From contig OY282353.1 in the NCBI GenBank assembly GCA_958295465.1, forward strand, positions 3,587,001 through 3,651,000: a stretch of 64,000 nt of DNA, in the 5' to 3' direction. The translations under genes and the position numbers were made by a program. The notes under the pieces are model-generated. The model made no database searches. It saw nothing but the letters and a program-made list of their open reading frames with translations, and was not told where the DNA came from. This DNA comes from an uncultured Gammaproteobacteria bacterium (GTDB lineage Bacteria > Pseudomonadota > Gammaproteobacteria > HK1). This document shows positions 37,558-45,889 of the stretch, piece by piece; the first letter of the stretch is position 1; each line of letters opens with the position of its first letter.

Positions 37558-38572
37558 AGTCGGCTTCGATGAGGTCCGATCCAACCTGGACGCCTGCGTG
37601 GATGCCGTGTTCGAGTGTCTGGAATCCGAATTTCTCGTCATGCCGAAGGGCGCCGGATTCGTCGAATTCCCGGCGTTCGAAGCAGGTTATGAAGCCCTGA
37701 AACGCGCCACCGGGGGGTTCCGGGACGTCACCCCGGCCAGGGTCGCGCCCATCGTTTTCGAAACACCGATTGCATTGATCGTCCTTCGCTGCATGCTGGG
37801 ATTCACGCCGCCGGAGTGGGCCTGTTACGCGAGTCGGCATACCGGCGTTGCAATTACCCAAGGCGCGGCGCGCACCATCGACCGGAATATCCGCATGAGG
37901 CCGGAGGCGGCGCGGCCGAAAAACGGGGGCGTCACGGAACAGCGTATCAATGCACTGGTTGCCGCTGCCTGCCATATCCTCGAATCCGGTGCTCCGGCAG
38001 TCTCTCCCGATCGTCTCCACAGGTTCGACAAGGCCGATACCAGAGCCGGCCTCGCCAGCCTTCAATCACTGGCGGATTTGGGCGCCCCTTACTCCATCCT
38101 GCTTTACGAGCGCTTTCTCGGCCGCCCCTTTGCGGGTCACCGGGATTCGATCAGCGAACTCATCGGCAACATCGTCGAAAACGCCATCGAGGACGTTCTT
38201 TGCCGCGCCGGGATCAGCTTTCGCAAGACCGGGCGGGCGGAACGTCTGCCCGGCTTCGATCAAGCCCCCGACTTCGTTGTCCCCAACGAGTTCAACCCGC
38301 AGGTCGTCATCGAGGCCAAGCTTACGGAAGACGACGGTACGGCACGCGACAAGGTCACACGTGTTCAGCATCTCGGTGCGCTCGGCACGGCCGGCCGACC
38401 ATCGGGTCAGCCCAGGTTCGAAGTCATTGCCTGCATCGCCGGACGCGGCTTCGGTGTGCGCCGCGAAGACATGAAGAAGCTGTTGCTTGCGACCCGAGGC
38501 AAGGTCTTCACCCTGCAAAACATGGGGCAGCTCGTGGAGAATACCCGGCTTGCGGAGTTCCGCTCGCGGTAG
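37508..38572 (+). CDS. Putative restriction endonuclease partner of DUF1156 methyltransferase
   Basis: A 354-residue protein with no full-length match I know. Residues about 240-300 hold a PD-(D/E)XK core: APDFVVPNEFNPQVVIEAKLTEDDG, then HLGALG and an FEVIACIAGRGFGVR strand. The N-terminal two thirds are helical (FVEFPAFEAGYEALKRAT, FTPPEWACYASRHTG). The ATG at 37508 lies inside the 3' end of the methyltransferase gene. Positions 37633-38115 are duplicated at 42308-42790. The position next to a methyltransferase suggests restriction, but site and cofactor are unknown. Confidence 0.7.
   Translation: MSRKSPKRVSAVTFPFEVGFDEVRSNLDACVDAVFECLESEFLVMPKGAGFVEFPAFEAGYEALKRATGGFRDVTPARVAPIVFETPIALIVLRCMLGFTPPEWACYASRHTGVAITQGAARTIDRNIRMRPEAARPKNGGVTEQRINALVAAACHILESGAPAVSPDRLHRFDKADTRAGLASLQSLADLGAPYSILLYERFLGRPFAGHRDSISELIGNIVENAIEDVLCRAGISFRKTGRAERLPGFDQAPDFVVPNEFNPQVVIEAKLTEDDGTARDKVTRVQHLGALGTAGRPSGQPRFEVIACIAGRGFGVRREDMKKLLLATRGKVFTLQNMGQLVENTRLAEFRSR
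37633..38115. repeat. 483-bp duplicated segment, copy A (within nuclease gene)
   Basis: Aligns without gaps to 42308-42790 (constant offset 4675), with about 13 mismatches by my count. Most mismatches are transitions. This copy is within the intact gene and lacks the nuclease core. Confidence 0.93.
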
Positions 38573-38831
38573 ATTGCAATCCCCTGGTGGCAAGGCGCTA
38601 CTGACATCGCGATTTACATCCTCAAGTTTCGGAATTCAAAATGACGGAAAATCGTGTCTGTAGTGGCTGCCATTGATGAGCACATCTCCGACACTTGAGT
38701 TACAAATCTGGAAGGCGCTCGACTTTTGTCCGAGCCCATATCATCGACAAAGATATCTACGAACCGGCCGCTCCGATTCCACGGACCGGCAGGTGTTCCG
38801 GCTATAGACAACACATGCGAAGGCTCGGCCC

Positions 38832-38957
38832 GGGGCCGAGGAATGCTTCGGCGCGGCGTTCTGCCGCAACTACGCCCGCGTCAAGCGCCACGCATACGAC
38901 GCCTTCCGCCGCCGGGTGCCCGCCTGCGAGCGCGTCCGCTACGTGGAGTGGCTATGA
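38832..38957 (+). pseudogene. C-terminal remnant of a glutamine synthetase-family protein
   Basis: 41 codons ending in a stop read GAEECFGAAFCRNYARVKRHAYDAFRRRVPACERVRYVEWL, resembling the last helices of GlnA/GlnT-type proteins (FG..FV..Y...KR.E...F...V.DWER.RY.E). The usual DW is AC here. No upstream part exists. The 3' end overlaps the SulP gene end by 19 bp. Confidence 0.55.
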
Positions 38958-40573
38958 GCCGAGTCGCCACCCCGCTGCTCCAGGAGGCTCCTGGCCAGCT
39001 CCCGCGCCTCGTCCATGTCGCCCACGAAGCGATCCTTCGGCAGGCGTCCGAACACGTCGAGGGAATCGAGCGTCCAGGCGACGCCGCCGGACAGGTTGAC
39101 CACGATGCATTCGGTGTCGCTTTCGGCGGCGGACTCCACCAGATGCTCCATGGCCAGGGCGGCGCTGTCGTCCATACGCGTGGTTTTGGAGAAGTCGAGG
39201 ATCACGATTTCGTGATCGCGGATGTCCATTCTCGCCATCCAGATCAGCTCTCGGGAGGACGCGACCGAGAAAGCGCCCCGCAGTTCGAGCAGGCCGACCC
39301 GGGCGAAGAACGGATCGTCGCTGCCGGTCTCGCCGAGAAATGCCGCGTCCAGGAGCGGCACGGACACCACGCTGTCCATCTCCTCCAGCCTTTCTTCCCG
39401 CGCCCGCGCCAGCACCGAGATGATGAAACCGGCGCCGACCGCGGTGAGCAGGTCGACGAAGATCGTGAGCACGAAGGTGGCCAGCATGACGACGGCGAAA
39501 TCGCGCCGGATTCGGTGGACGCGGGTGAGGAAGCGCCGGTCGATGATGTCCCATCCGGTCTTCATGACGACGACGGCGAGGGCGGCGATCGGAATGGGCT
39601 CGGCGATCGGCCCGGCGCCGAGCACCAGCGCCAGCAGGATGACCGAGCGCAGGGCGCCGGAGACTCTCGTGCACGCCCCGGCGCGGATGTTGAGCACGGT
39701 GGTCACCGCCGACGCGGAGCCGGGCAGCGCGCCGAGCACGCCGGCCGCGACGTTGCCGAGCCCCTGGCCGGCGAGCTCCCGATTCGAATCGTGCCGATCG
39801 CCGGTCAGCGAATCGTGCAGCAGCGAGGACAGCAGGCTGTTGATGGAGCTGATGAGCGCGAGAAGGAACGCGGGCTTGGCCGCCTCCACGAGGAAGCCGG
39901 GCGACAATACCGGCGGGTGCAGCGCCGGCAAGCCGGTGGGGAAGTCGCCGAGCACCGGGGCGTCCGTGAACCAGACGACGGCCACGACGGTGCCGACGAT
40001 CAGGGCCGCCAGATAGGCCGACACGAACCTTTCGGCCCTGACGGGCCAGAAGACGCACACGGCGAGCGTCACCGCGCCCACGGCCGCCGCGTCGGCGTCG
40101 ACATGCGCCAGCGGGTCGGCCCAGACGCCGGCGGCGCCCGCCGCGATGCCGAGCATGGGCAGGATCTGGCTGACCATGACGAGAACGCCGATGCCCGACA
40201 TCAACCCCGCGATCACGGAATACGGCACGTAGACGATGAAGCGGCCGAGGCGCAGCGCGCCCATGGCGATCTGCATCAGGCCCGCCAGCATGACGATGGT
40301 GAACGCCTCGGCGGGGTTGTCGGCGTGCTGCATGAGGATGACCGTCATGGCCACGAACATGGGCGCACTGGTATCCGATTGCTGCACCCGCGTGCCGCCG
40401 AACACCGCCGCGAAGAAGCCGATGGCGATGGTGCCGTACAGGCCGGCCAGCGGTCCCAGGCCCGACGCCAGGCCCACGGCCAGGGCCCACGGCAACAAGA
40501 TGACCGTCGATGCGACGGCGCCGGAGACGTCCCCCCGAAGCATCCGGTAATCGTAGGAAAGCCGCAGTGCCAT
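38939..40573 (-). CDS. SulP-family anion transporter with STAS domain
   Basis: A 544-residue inner-membrane transporter: about 10-12 hydrophobic segments with the SulP signature region (VILLPWALAVGLASGLGPLAGLYG), then GALPGSASAVTTVLNIRAGA. A cytoplasmic STAS domain follows (about 420-520: ELRGAFSVASS, IVILDFSKTTRMDDSAALAMEHLV). Substrates in this family include sulfate, bicarbonate and other anions. The gene stands alone. The ATG at 40571-40573 gives a complete N-terminus. Confidence 0.88.
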   Translation of the reverse strand: MALRLSYDYRMLRGDVSGAVASTVILLPWALAVGLASGLGPLAGLYGTIAIGFFAAVFGGTRVQQSDTSAPMFVAMTVILMQHADNPAEAFTIVMLAGLMQIAMGALRLGRFIVYVPYSVIAGLMSGIGVLVMVSQILPMLGIAAGAAGVWADPLAHVDADAAAVGAVTLAVCVFWPVRAERFVSAYLAALIVGTVVAVVWFTDAPVLGDFPTGLPALHPPVLSPGFLVEAAKPAFLLALISSINSLLSSLLHDSLTGDRHDSNRELAGQGLGNVAAGVLGALPGSASAVTTVLNIRAGACTRVSGALRSVILLALVLGAGPIAEPIPIAALAVVVMKTGWDIIDRRFLTRVHRIRRDFAVVMLATFVLTIFVDLLTAVGAGFIISVLARAREERLEEMDSVVSVPLLDAAFLGETGSDDPFFARVGLLELRGAFSVASSRELIWMARMDIRDHEIVILDFSKTTRMDDSAALAMEHLVESAAESDTECIVVNLSGGVAWTLDSLDVFGRLPKDRFVGDMDEARELARSLLEQRGGDSAHSHST

Positions 40574-40820
40574 CGCCCGCTACGTCAACGAGTGGACCGG
40601 TCCACGGACCGGATGATGACGGACGGGCGCCGGCGATTTCGCGAAGCCGGGAAACGGCCGCCATTCGTGAGCGTCGGCATCATCGCGATCCCTGTCCAGC
40701 CAATGGGGTCCACCTTTGATTATGCATGAGAACATTGTAACGACCGCTACCGGCGTTGTGTGCGGGCACGGCATGGCATAGGGTAGACGTTGCGTGTCAC
40801 CATCTACCAAAAGAAGGGCG
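40574..40820. other. Divergent intergenic region before vapB
   Basis: About 247 bp between the SulP start (minus) and vapB (plus). Contains GATTATGCATGAGAACATT (40718-40736), a near-copy of 35099-35117. Confidence 0.45.
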
Positions 40821-41078
40821 ATGAGCCTCAACATCAAGAACGAGGAGACCTGTCGGCTCGCCGGCGAGCTGGCTCGGCTGACCGGCGAGACCATGACCGG
40901 CGCGATCACGGTCGCGCTGCGTGAACGGCTGGAGCGGGAGAGGCATGAGCGCAGTGTCGAAGTCCGTATTCAAAGGCTGCGTGCCATCGCGACGCGTTGC
41001 GCGAAGCTCTTGGGTCCGGGACCCTCCGCCGTAGAACACGGCGACGTACTCTACGACGAGAGGGGTTTGCCCAAGTGA
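40821..41078 (+). CDS. vapB: VapB-type antitoxin
   Basis: An 85-residue antitoxin (MSLNIKNEETCRLAGELARLTGETMTGAITVALRERLER), the typical Rv0623-like VapB with an N-terminal DNA-binding strand-helix and a C-terminal toxin-binding tail (VLYDERGLPK). ATG at 40821 is preferred over 40794. The stop overlaps the GTG start of vapC (GTGA). Confidence 0.88.
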   Translation: MSLNIKNEETCRLAGELARLTGETMTGAITVALRERLERERHERSVEVRIQRLRAIATRCAKLLGPGPSAVEHGDVLYDERGLPK

Positions 41079-41392
41079 TCGTCGACAGCTCGGCGGTGCT
41101 CGCGATTCTGTACCGGGAACCGGGTGCGGAACGTTTCGAGGCGGCGGTCGCATCGGCCCCGAACTGCCGCATGTCGGTCGCCAACGCACTGGAGGCATCC
41201 ATCGTCATGGAAGGGCGCGGCGGTACGGCGGCGGGCCACGCGCTCGACCTGTTCCTGAAAGACGCCATGATCGAGCTGGCGCCGGTCACGGCCGAGCATA
41301 TGGAGGCGGCACGGCGTGCTTGGCGGCGCTTCGGCAAGGGGAATCACTCGGCGGCGCTATCCATGCCCGGAACTTTCCTTGATCAACCGTGA
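41075..41392 (+). pseudogene. VapC PIN-domain toxin, C-terminally truncated
   Basis: Starts at GTG 41075: MIVDSSAVLAILYREPGAERF with the first PIN Asp (D4) and NALEASIVMEGRGG with the second acidic site. It continues to WRRFGKGNHSAALS and then breaks into SMPGTFLDQP and stops. The normal continuation (an FGDCFAYALA-type segment with the last catalytic Asp) is missing, so the metal site is incomplete. The break at about 41355-41392 also removes the end of the convergent radical SAM gene. Confidence 0.85.
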
Positions 41393-42230
41393 GGGTTCCA
41401 TCGTCGTTCAACCTTCCGATCGTATTTCGATCGTCATACAGCGCTACCGTACATTTCTGTACAGCGCCGTTGGCCCGGATGACCAGTGAGTTTCCTTGAC
41501 ATGCATAACACACGTATTTCTTGTCATCTGTTTCATTACTGTACAGGTTCGTGAACCACGTTTTTGCTTGCTCTTCGAAGGTTTTTTCGATCGCCTGCCG
41601 CTTCTCCTTCTCTTCTACTATTGGTAAGGCGGCGTCGTTTGGACCTCCGAATCGGCTTATGTTCCTGAAGAACAATGTAATCCGATCCTCCCGACCAAAA
41701 GTCCGTCCGAGGCGTTCGATGAGTCCCGGTATACTTTCGAGATTCTCCCGATGGTAGTGAATCCGCAGCATTATCCGGAACTCCCGGTCAATCTGCACAA
41801 TCGCTTCGATATTCTTCAGGATCCGGTCGAACGATCCTCGCCCGTTCGCCCGGATCCGGGTTCGATCGTGCGCTTCCCGATCTCCATCGAGCGAGATCCG
41901 GTAGCTCTCCACTTTCTGGTCCAATAACGTTGCTGCTCGTTCCCCGTCGAGCAGATATCCGTTGGTCGTCATGTCCGCATTGTATGCGATGCCGTTCCGC
42001 TCACAATGCTCGTGTGCGAAGCCTCCAATCCTCTTCACAACGTCGAACGCTGCAAGTGGCTCCCCTCCGAACCAGCTAAGTTGCAGGTACCGCAGATCGT
42101 CTCTTCCTTCGATCAAACGGCACACCGCCTCCTGTATTCCCTGGCTCATCTTCCCGATCTCGAACGCCTCATAGCAGTACGTGCATCGGAAGTTGCATTG
42201 CTCCGTCGGCAGCAGGATCAACCGCAGCAC
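41390..42230 (-). pseudogene. Radical SAM/SPASM protein, C-terminus truncated
   Basis: Starts at GTG 42230 with LRLILLPTEQCNFRCTYCYE, the CxxxCxxC cluster motif binding the [4Fe-4S] and AdoMet; LSWFGGEPLA and TTNGYLL follow. A SPASM-type second part has CYACQGNSLVIRANGAVQKCTVALYDDRNTIGRL. The ending (KFRAWIAPPSDSP...) is antisense vapC sequence, so the final SPASM cysteines are lost. This stretch is markedly lower in GC than its surroundings, suggesting transfer. No peptide substrate or partner gene is seen nearby. An in-frame stop just upstream suggests the N-terminus is real. Confidence 0.75.
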
Positions 42231-42307
42231 GTCCCTGGCGAGTCCTTGCGCCGCCGCTTTTGCCGGATAAGCTACTCAAACTAGGCGTAGCTTGAGTGGT
42301 AATCAGG

Positions 42308-42790
42308 TCTCGTCATGCCGAAGGGCGCCGGATTCGTCGAATTCCCGGCGTTCGAAGCAGGTTATGAAGCCCTGAAACGCGCCACCGGAGGTTTCCGGGA
42401 CGTCACCCCGGCCAAGGTCGCGCCCATCGTTTTCGAAACACCGATTGCATTGATCGTCCTTCGCTGCATGCTGGGATTCACGCCGCCGGAGTGGGCCTGT
42501 TACGCGAGTCGACACACCGGCGTTGCAATTACCCAAGGCGCGGCGCGCACCATTGACCGGAATATCCGCATGAAGCCGGAGGCGGCGCTGCCGAAAAACG
42601 GGGGCGTTACGGAACAGCGTATCAATGCACTGGTTGCCGCTGCCTGCCACATCCTCGAATCCGGTGCTCCGGCAGTCTCTCCCGATCGTCTCCACGGATT
42701 CGACAAGGCCGATACCAGAGCCGGCCTCGCCAGCCTTCAATCACTGGCGGATTTGGGCGCCCCTTACTTCATCCTGCTTTACGAGCGCTT
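42308..42790 (+). pseudogene. 483-bp duplicate of the nuclease gene (copy B)
   Basis: Matches 37633-38115 without gaps. It keeps the helical N-terminal domain frame (MPKGAGFVEFPAFEAGYEALK ... LLYER) and then runs into unrelated sequence, so the nuclease core is absent. It is a fossil of a segmental duplication, or of a second island related to the 37.5-kb gene. Confidence 0.92.
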
Positions 42791-42890
42791 GCGCGAAGGG
42801 CGTCTTGTCGACGTAGTAGCAATCCTCCTCGCGGATCAGCCGGAAGGTCCGGATGCCGGTGGGGGCAGCTTGCGTTTGCGCATCTTCGCA
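42787..42890 (-). pseudogene. N-terminal remnant of an AAA-ATPase-like/DUF1703 protein
   Basis: On the minus strand, allowing one frameshift in a C-run, the sequence reads LPTGIRTFRLIREEDCYYVDKTPFAQALVK, the characteristic start of AAA-ATPase-like (PD-(D/E)XK-ending) proteins. About 34 codons remain, cut at the junction with the nuclease duplicate. Confidence 0.6.
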
Positions 42891-43020
42891 CCCGATGCCG
42901 CCCTCCTGATCCGATCAACCGAGGGTTGGGTCGATCTTGTCGATGTCCCCCGTATCGCGATGGTTCACCCACCGGACCGACCGCGCTTCGCCCCCCATGC
43001 ACCCGGCGATCGCCCGCGGG

Positions 43021-44859
43021 CTACTCTCCGCGCTCGCCGAGGCGGCGCAGGATCGCCAGCACCTCGTCGCGGTTGGTTCGTATGTCCTCGCGCCTCGGGT
43101 CCAGGGCCAGCGCGTGCTCCAGGGCATCGAGCGCCTCGTCGAGCCGGCCCAGGTGGAACAGCGCGGTGCCCAGGCCGTGGTGGGCGCTCGGGTTGCGGGG
43201 GCTGACCTCGACGAGGCGGCGGTAGAGGTCGAGCGCTTCGCCGTGGCGTTTCCGCATGGCCTTCATCGCGGCCAGATTCTGCAAGGCGTAGGTCGAGCGC
43301 GGATTGAGCGCCAGGGCGTGGCGCAACGGCTCCTCGGCCTCGTCCATCCGGTCCAGCATGACCAGCGCGGCTCCCACGTTGGAGTGCTCGCGGGCCTCCT
43401 CCGGGGCCAGCTCCACGGCGATGCGGAAGGCGGCGAGGGCTTCTTCCCAGCGTCCCTCCCCGGTCAGCGCCTCGCCCAGATTGCGATGGGCCTCCCGCGC
43501 GGTGGGGTTGTGGGCGACGACGTGGCTGAAGAAGGTCACTCCGTCCCGGTAGATCCCCGCCTGCCGCCAGGTCAGGGCGCCCAGGACGAGCAGCACCACC
43601 CCGGCCACTCCCATTGCGCCCTTCCGCCCCACCTCCGGCAGTTTGCCCGCGCCGTGCGCGGCGACGCCGGCGATCACCGCCGTCAACCCGATGCCGGCCA
43701 GGTACTGGTAGCGGTCCGCGACGAAGGAGAACTGCATGTAGCCGTAGTCCACGAAGCCGAGCACCGGCGCGAGGGTCACCGCGAAGAACAGCACGCCGGC
43801 CAGCGGCCCGCGGCCGATCCGGCGCCGAAGCAGCCAGAGCGCCGCGGCCAGGGCCGCCGCGGCGGCGACGTAGCCCCACTCCCGCGGGTCCGTCACGCTC
43901 ACCTCCCAGTGCGGGTAGATGACGGCCAGGTCCGCCGGCCACAGCAGCTTGCCGGCGTAGAACCAGAGCGCGTGCGCTGCGATGAGCACCCGCTCGATCA
44001 TCGAGTAGCCGAGGGAAATGGGCTCCCTGGTGTTGGAGAACGCCACGTCCGCGACCGCAAAGGCCAGCCCGACCGCGAAGAACGGCGCCAGCCGGCGTAG
44101 ATCGGCGCCGCTCAGGCGGCCCTGCCTCCACCAGTGCCAGATGGCGAGGGCCGCCGGCAGGGTGACGACGATCGACTTGGACAGCAGCCCCAGCACGAAC
44201 GACGCCAGCGCCAGGAGGTAGCTTCTTCGCCGCAGTTTCGGGCGCGTTTCCTCCACGAAACGGATCCAGGCCGAGAACGCGGCGAGGTAGAACAGCCCGG
44301 AGAGCACGTCCTTGCGCTCCATGACCCAGGCGACGGACTCGACGTGCAGGGGATGGACGGCGAACACCGCGGCCACCACCCACGCGCCGGGTATCGCCAG
44401 CCGCGCCAGCAGTCGCCACAGCAGCAGGGTGTTGGCGAAGTGCAGCAGCACGTTGACGACGTGGTAGCCGGCCGGGGCGTACCCCCACAGCTTGTGCTCC
44501 AGCCAGAAGGTCGTGTAGAGCAGAGGCCAGTAGTGCGCTTCGTTCTCGATCTCCGCCGGGGAGAACCAGATGCGCCACAGGCCGGACCAGTCCCGGACCA
44601 CGGGCGTTCCGGTGAATATGCGATCGTCCCAGACGAATCCGGCCAGGAACGCGGGGAAGTACGCTGCGGCCACCAGCACCCCGAGCGCCGCGGCGGCCAT
44701 CAGGTGCTGCCGCGCCGCCTCGTTCCCCGGGCCGGCGAGATTCAGGGGAGCAGGCGACGACCGGCCGCCGGCCCGCGGCCCGTTCTTCGGCGGCGGGGAG
44801 GCCGCGGCCGAACGTCCGCAGCGAGCCTTGCGCCTCTTCTCTCTGTTCGCCTTTCCCAT
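43021..44859 (-). CDS. TPR-repeat membrane protein (TMTC/DUF1736-like)
   Basis: A 612-residue protein: basic, Pro-rich N-terminus, then about ten hydrophobic helices (from about residue 50) with the motif FVWDDRIFTGTPVVRDW and FAVHPLHVESVAWVMERKDVLSG. These features place it with TMTC/glycosyltransferase-C-like proteins. The last 190 residues are about five TPR units (AHRNLGEALTGEGRWEEALAAFRIAVELAPEEA and so on). Likely an inner-membrane glycosyltransferase or assembly factor with a soluble TPR tail. ATG at 44857-44859 chosen over 44931. Confidence 0.85.
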   Translation of the reverse strand: MGKANREKRRKARCGRSAAASPPPKNGPRAGGRSSPAPLNLAGPGNEAARQHLMAAAALGVLVAAAYFPAFLAGFVWDDRIFTGTPVVRDWSGLWRIWFSPAEIENEAHYWPLLYTTFWLEHKLWGYAPAGYHVVNVLLHFANTLLLWRLLARLAIPGAWVVAAVFAVHPLHVESVAWVMERKDVLSGLFYLAAFSAWIRFVEETRPKLRRRSYLLALASFVLGLLSKSIVVTLPAALAIWHWWRQGRLSGADLRRLAPFFAVGLAFAVADVAFSNTREPISLGYSMIERVLIAAHALWFYAGKLLWPADLAVIYPHWEVSVTDPREWGYVAAAAALAAALWLLRRRIGRGPLAGVLFFAVTLAPVLGFVDYGYMQFSFVADRYQYLAGIGLTAVIAGVAAHGAGKLPEVGRKGAMGVAGVVLLVLGALTWRQAGIYRDGVTFFSHVVAHNPTAREAHRNLGEALTGEGRWEEALAAFRIAVELAPEEAREHSNVGAALVMLDRMDEAEEPLRHALALNPRSTYALQNLAAMKAMRKRHGEALDLYRRLVEVSPRNPSAHHGLGTALFHLGRLDEALDALEHALALDPRREDIRTNRDEVLAILRRLGERGE

Positions 44860-45230
44860 ACGGCGTTCCGTGCGGTCGTCCGCGGTCGCGCTTACTCCCG
44901 GAGGTCGAGGTCGAGGGTCAGCAGCGGGCATTGCCCGTCACCCCGTGCATTTTCCCGGCCGGGACCGGGCGAGCGGCGATGGCTGAGGCAGACTCGCTCG
45001 CGGCGCCAGAGCCAATCAGGGGCGCCGGGGTCATCCCCGCCGGGAGTGACCCGTTCCCGCTTGCGCCTCATCCCTTCTTCCGCCGTCTGAGCGGCTCCCC
45101 GTGGCGCTCCCTGTCCCGCCGCGCCTTCGTCCCGGACGCGCGGTGCGGCAGTGGATCACCCCGATGGCGCCCCCGGTTCGTGGCGAGGCAGCGGGAAACC
45201 GGGCGGCAAACTCCGCGCTCCGTCCCGGCT
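44860..45230. other. Intergenic region without a supported gene
   Basis: About 370 bp between the TPR gene start and the nicotinamidase end. Open frames here have no motif and look GC-driven. It should contain the TPR gene promoter, but I cannot point to one. Confidence 0.4.
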
Positions 45231-45250
45231 GGCGGGCCGGCCGGCCCGCC
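45231..45250 (-). terminator. Perfect 20-bp GC palindrome after pncA (terminator-like, no T-run)
   Basis: GGCGGGCCGGCCGGCCCGCC is a perfect palindrome lying 4-23 bp past the nicotinamidase stop. It could form a strong hairpin but lacks a following T-tract, so termination is only suggested. Confidence 0.4.
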
Positions 45251-45253
45251 GGG

Positions 45254-45874
45254 CTACAGCGCCGGCGACCGGACCCGCGCCACCCCCGCCTCGGCCATCT
45301 GCGCCCAAGCCGCGTCCAGCGAGCCCTCCAGATCGATCCCCCGGCAGGCGTCCTCGACGACCGCGGTCTCGAAGCCTTCCCGGGCGCCGTCGATCGCGGA
45401 CCAGGCGACGCAGAAGTCGGTGGCGAGACCGGCGAAGAACAGGCGCGAGATGCCCCGGCTGCGCAGGTAGCCGACGAGTCCGGTGGGCGTGTCGCGGTCG
45501 TTCTCGTAGAACGCGGAGTAGGAGTCGATCCCGCGCCGGAAGCCCTTGCGCAGCACCAGGTCCGCGCCGTCGGTCTCCAGATCCCGGTGGAAGGCGGCCC
45601 CGGCCGTGCCCTGGACGCAGTGATCGGGCCAGAGCACCTGCTCGCCGTAGGGGAGGGTGGTGGTCTCGAACGGCGCCTTCCCCTCGTGGCTCGACGCGAA
45701 CGAGAGATGGCCGGGCGGATGCCAGTCCTGGGTCAGGATGCGGGCGGGGAAGCGGGGCGCGATCGCGTTGATCACCGCCACCACCGCGTCGCCGTCCGGC
45801 ACTTCCAGCGCACCTCCCGGACAGAAGTCGTTCTGGACGTCGATGACCACCAGCGCGGCATTTTCAAGCGTCAT
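45254..45874 (-). CDS. pncA: Nicotinamidase (PncA)
   Basis: Cysteine hydrolase of 206 residues converting nicotinamide to nicotinate in NAD salvage. Catalytic triad D12 (VVIDVQNDF), K110 (LRKGF) and C155 (GLATDFCV) and metal ligands D50, H52 and H85 (LTQDWHPPGH, WPDHCVQGT) are all visible. It starts 15 bp after the stop of the HyuB-like gene, so they are co-transcribed. The link between a hydantoinase subunit and nicotinamidase could reflect N-heterocycle catabolism (inference). Confidence 0.93.
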   Translation of the reverse strand: MTLENAALVVIDVQNDFCPGGALEVPDGDAVVAVINAIAPRFPARILTQDWHPPGHLSFASSHEGKAPFETTTLPYGEQVLWPDHCVQGTAGAAFHRDLETDGADLVLRKGFRRGIDSYSAFYENDRDTPTGLVGYLRSRGISRLFFAGLATDFCVAWSAIDGAREGFETAVVEDACRGIDLEGSLDAAWAQMAEAGVARVRSPAL

Positions 45875-45889
45875 GACTCATGTCCTCCT

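Noticed and set aside
41390..42230. Radical SAM gene as part of a RiPP cluster
   Set aside because: No precursor peptide or transporter nearby, and the gene is truncated by rearrangement.
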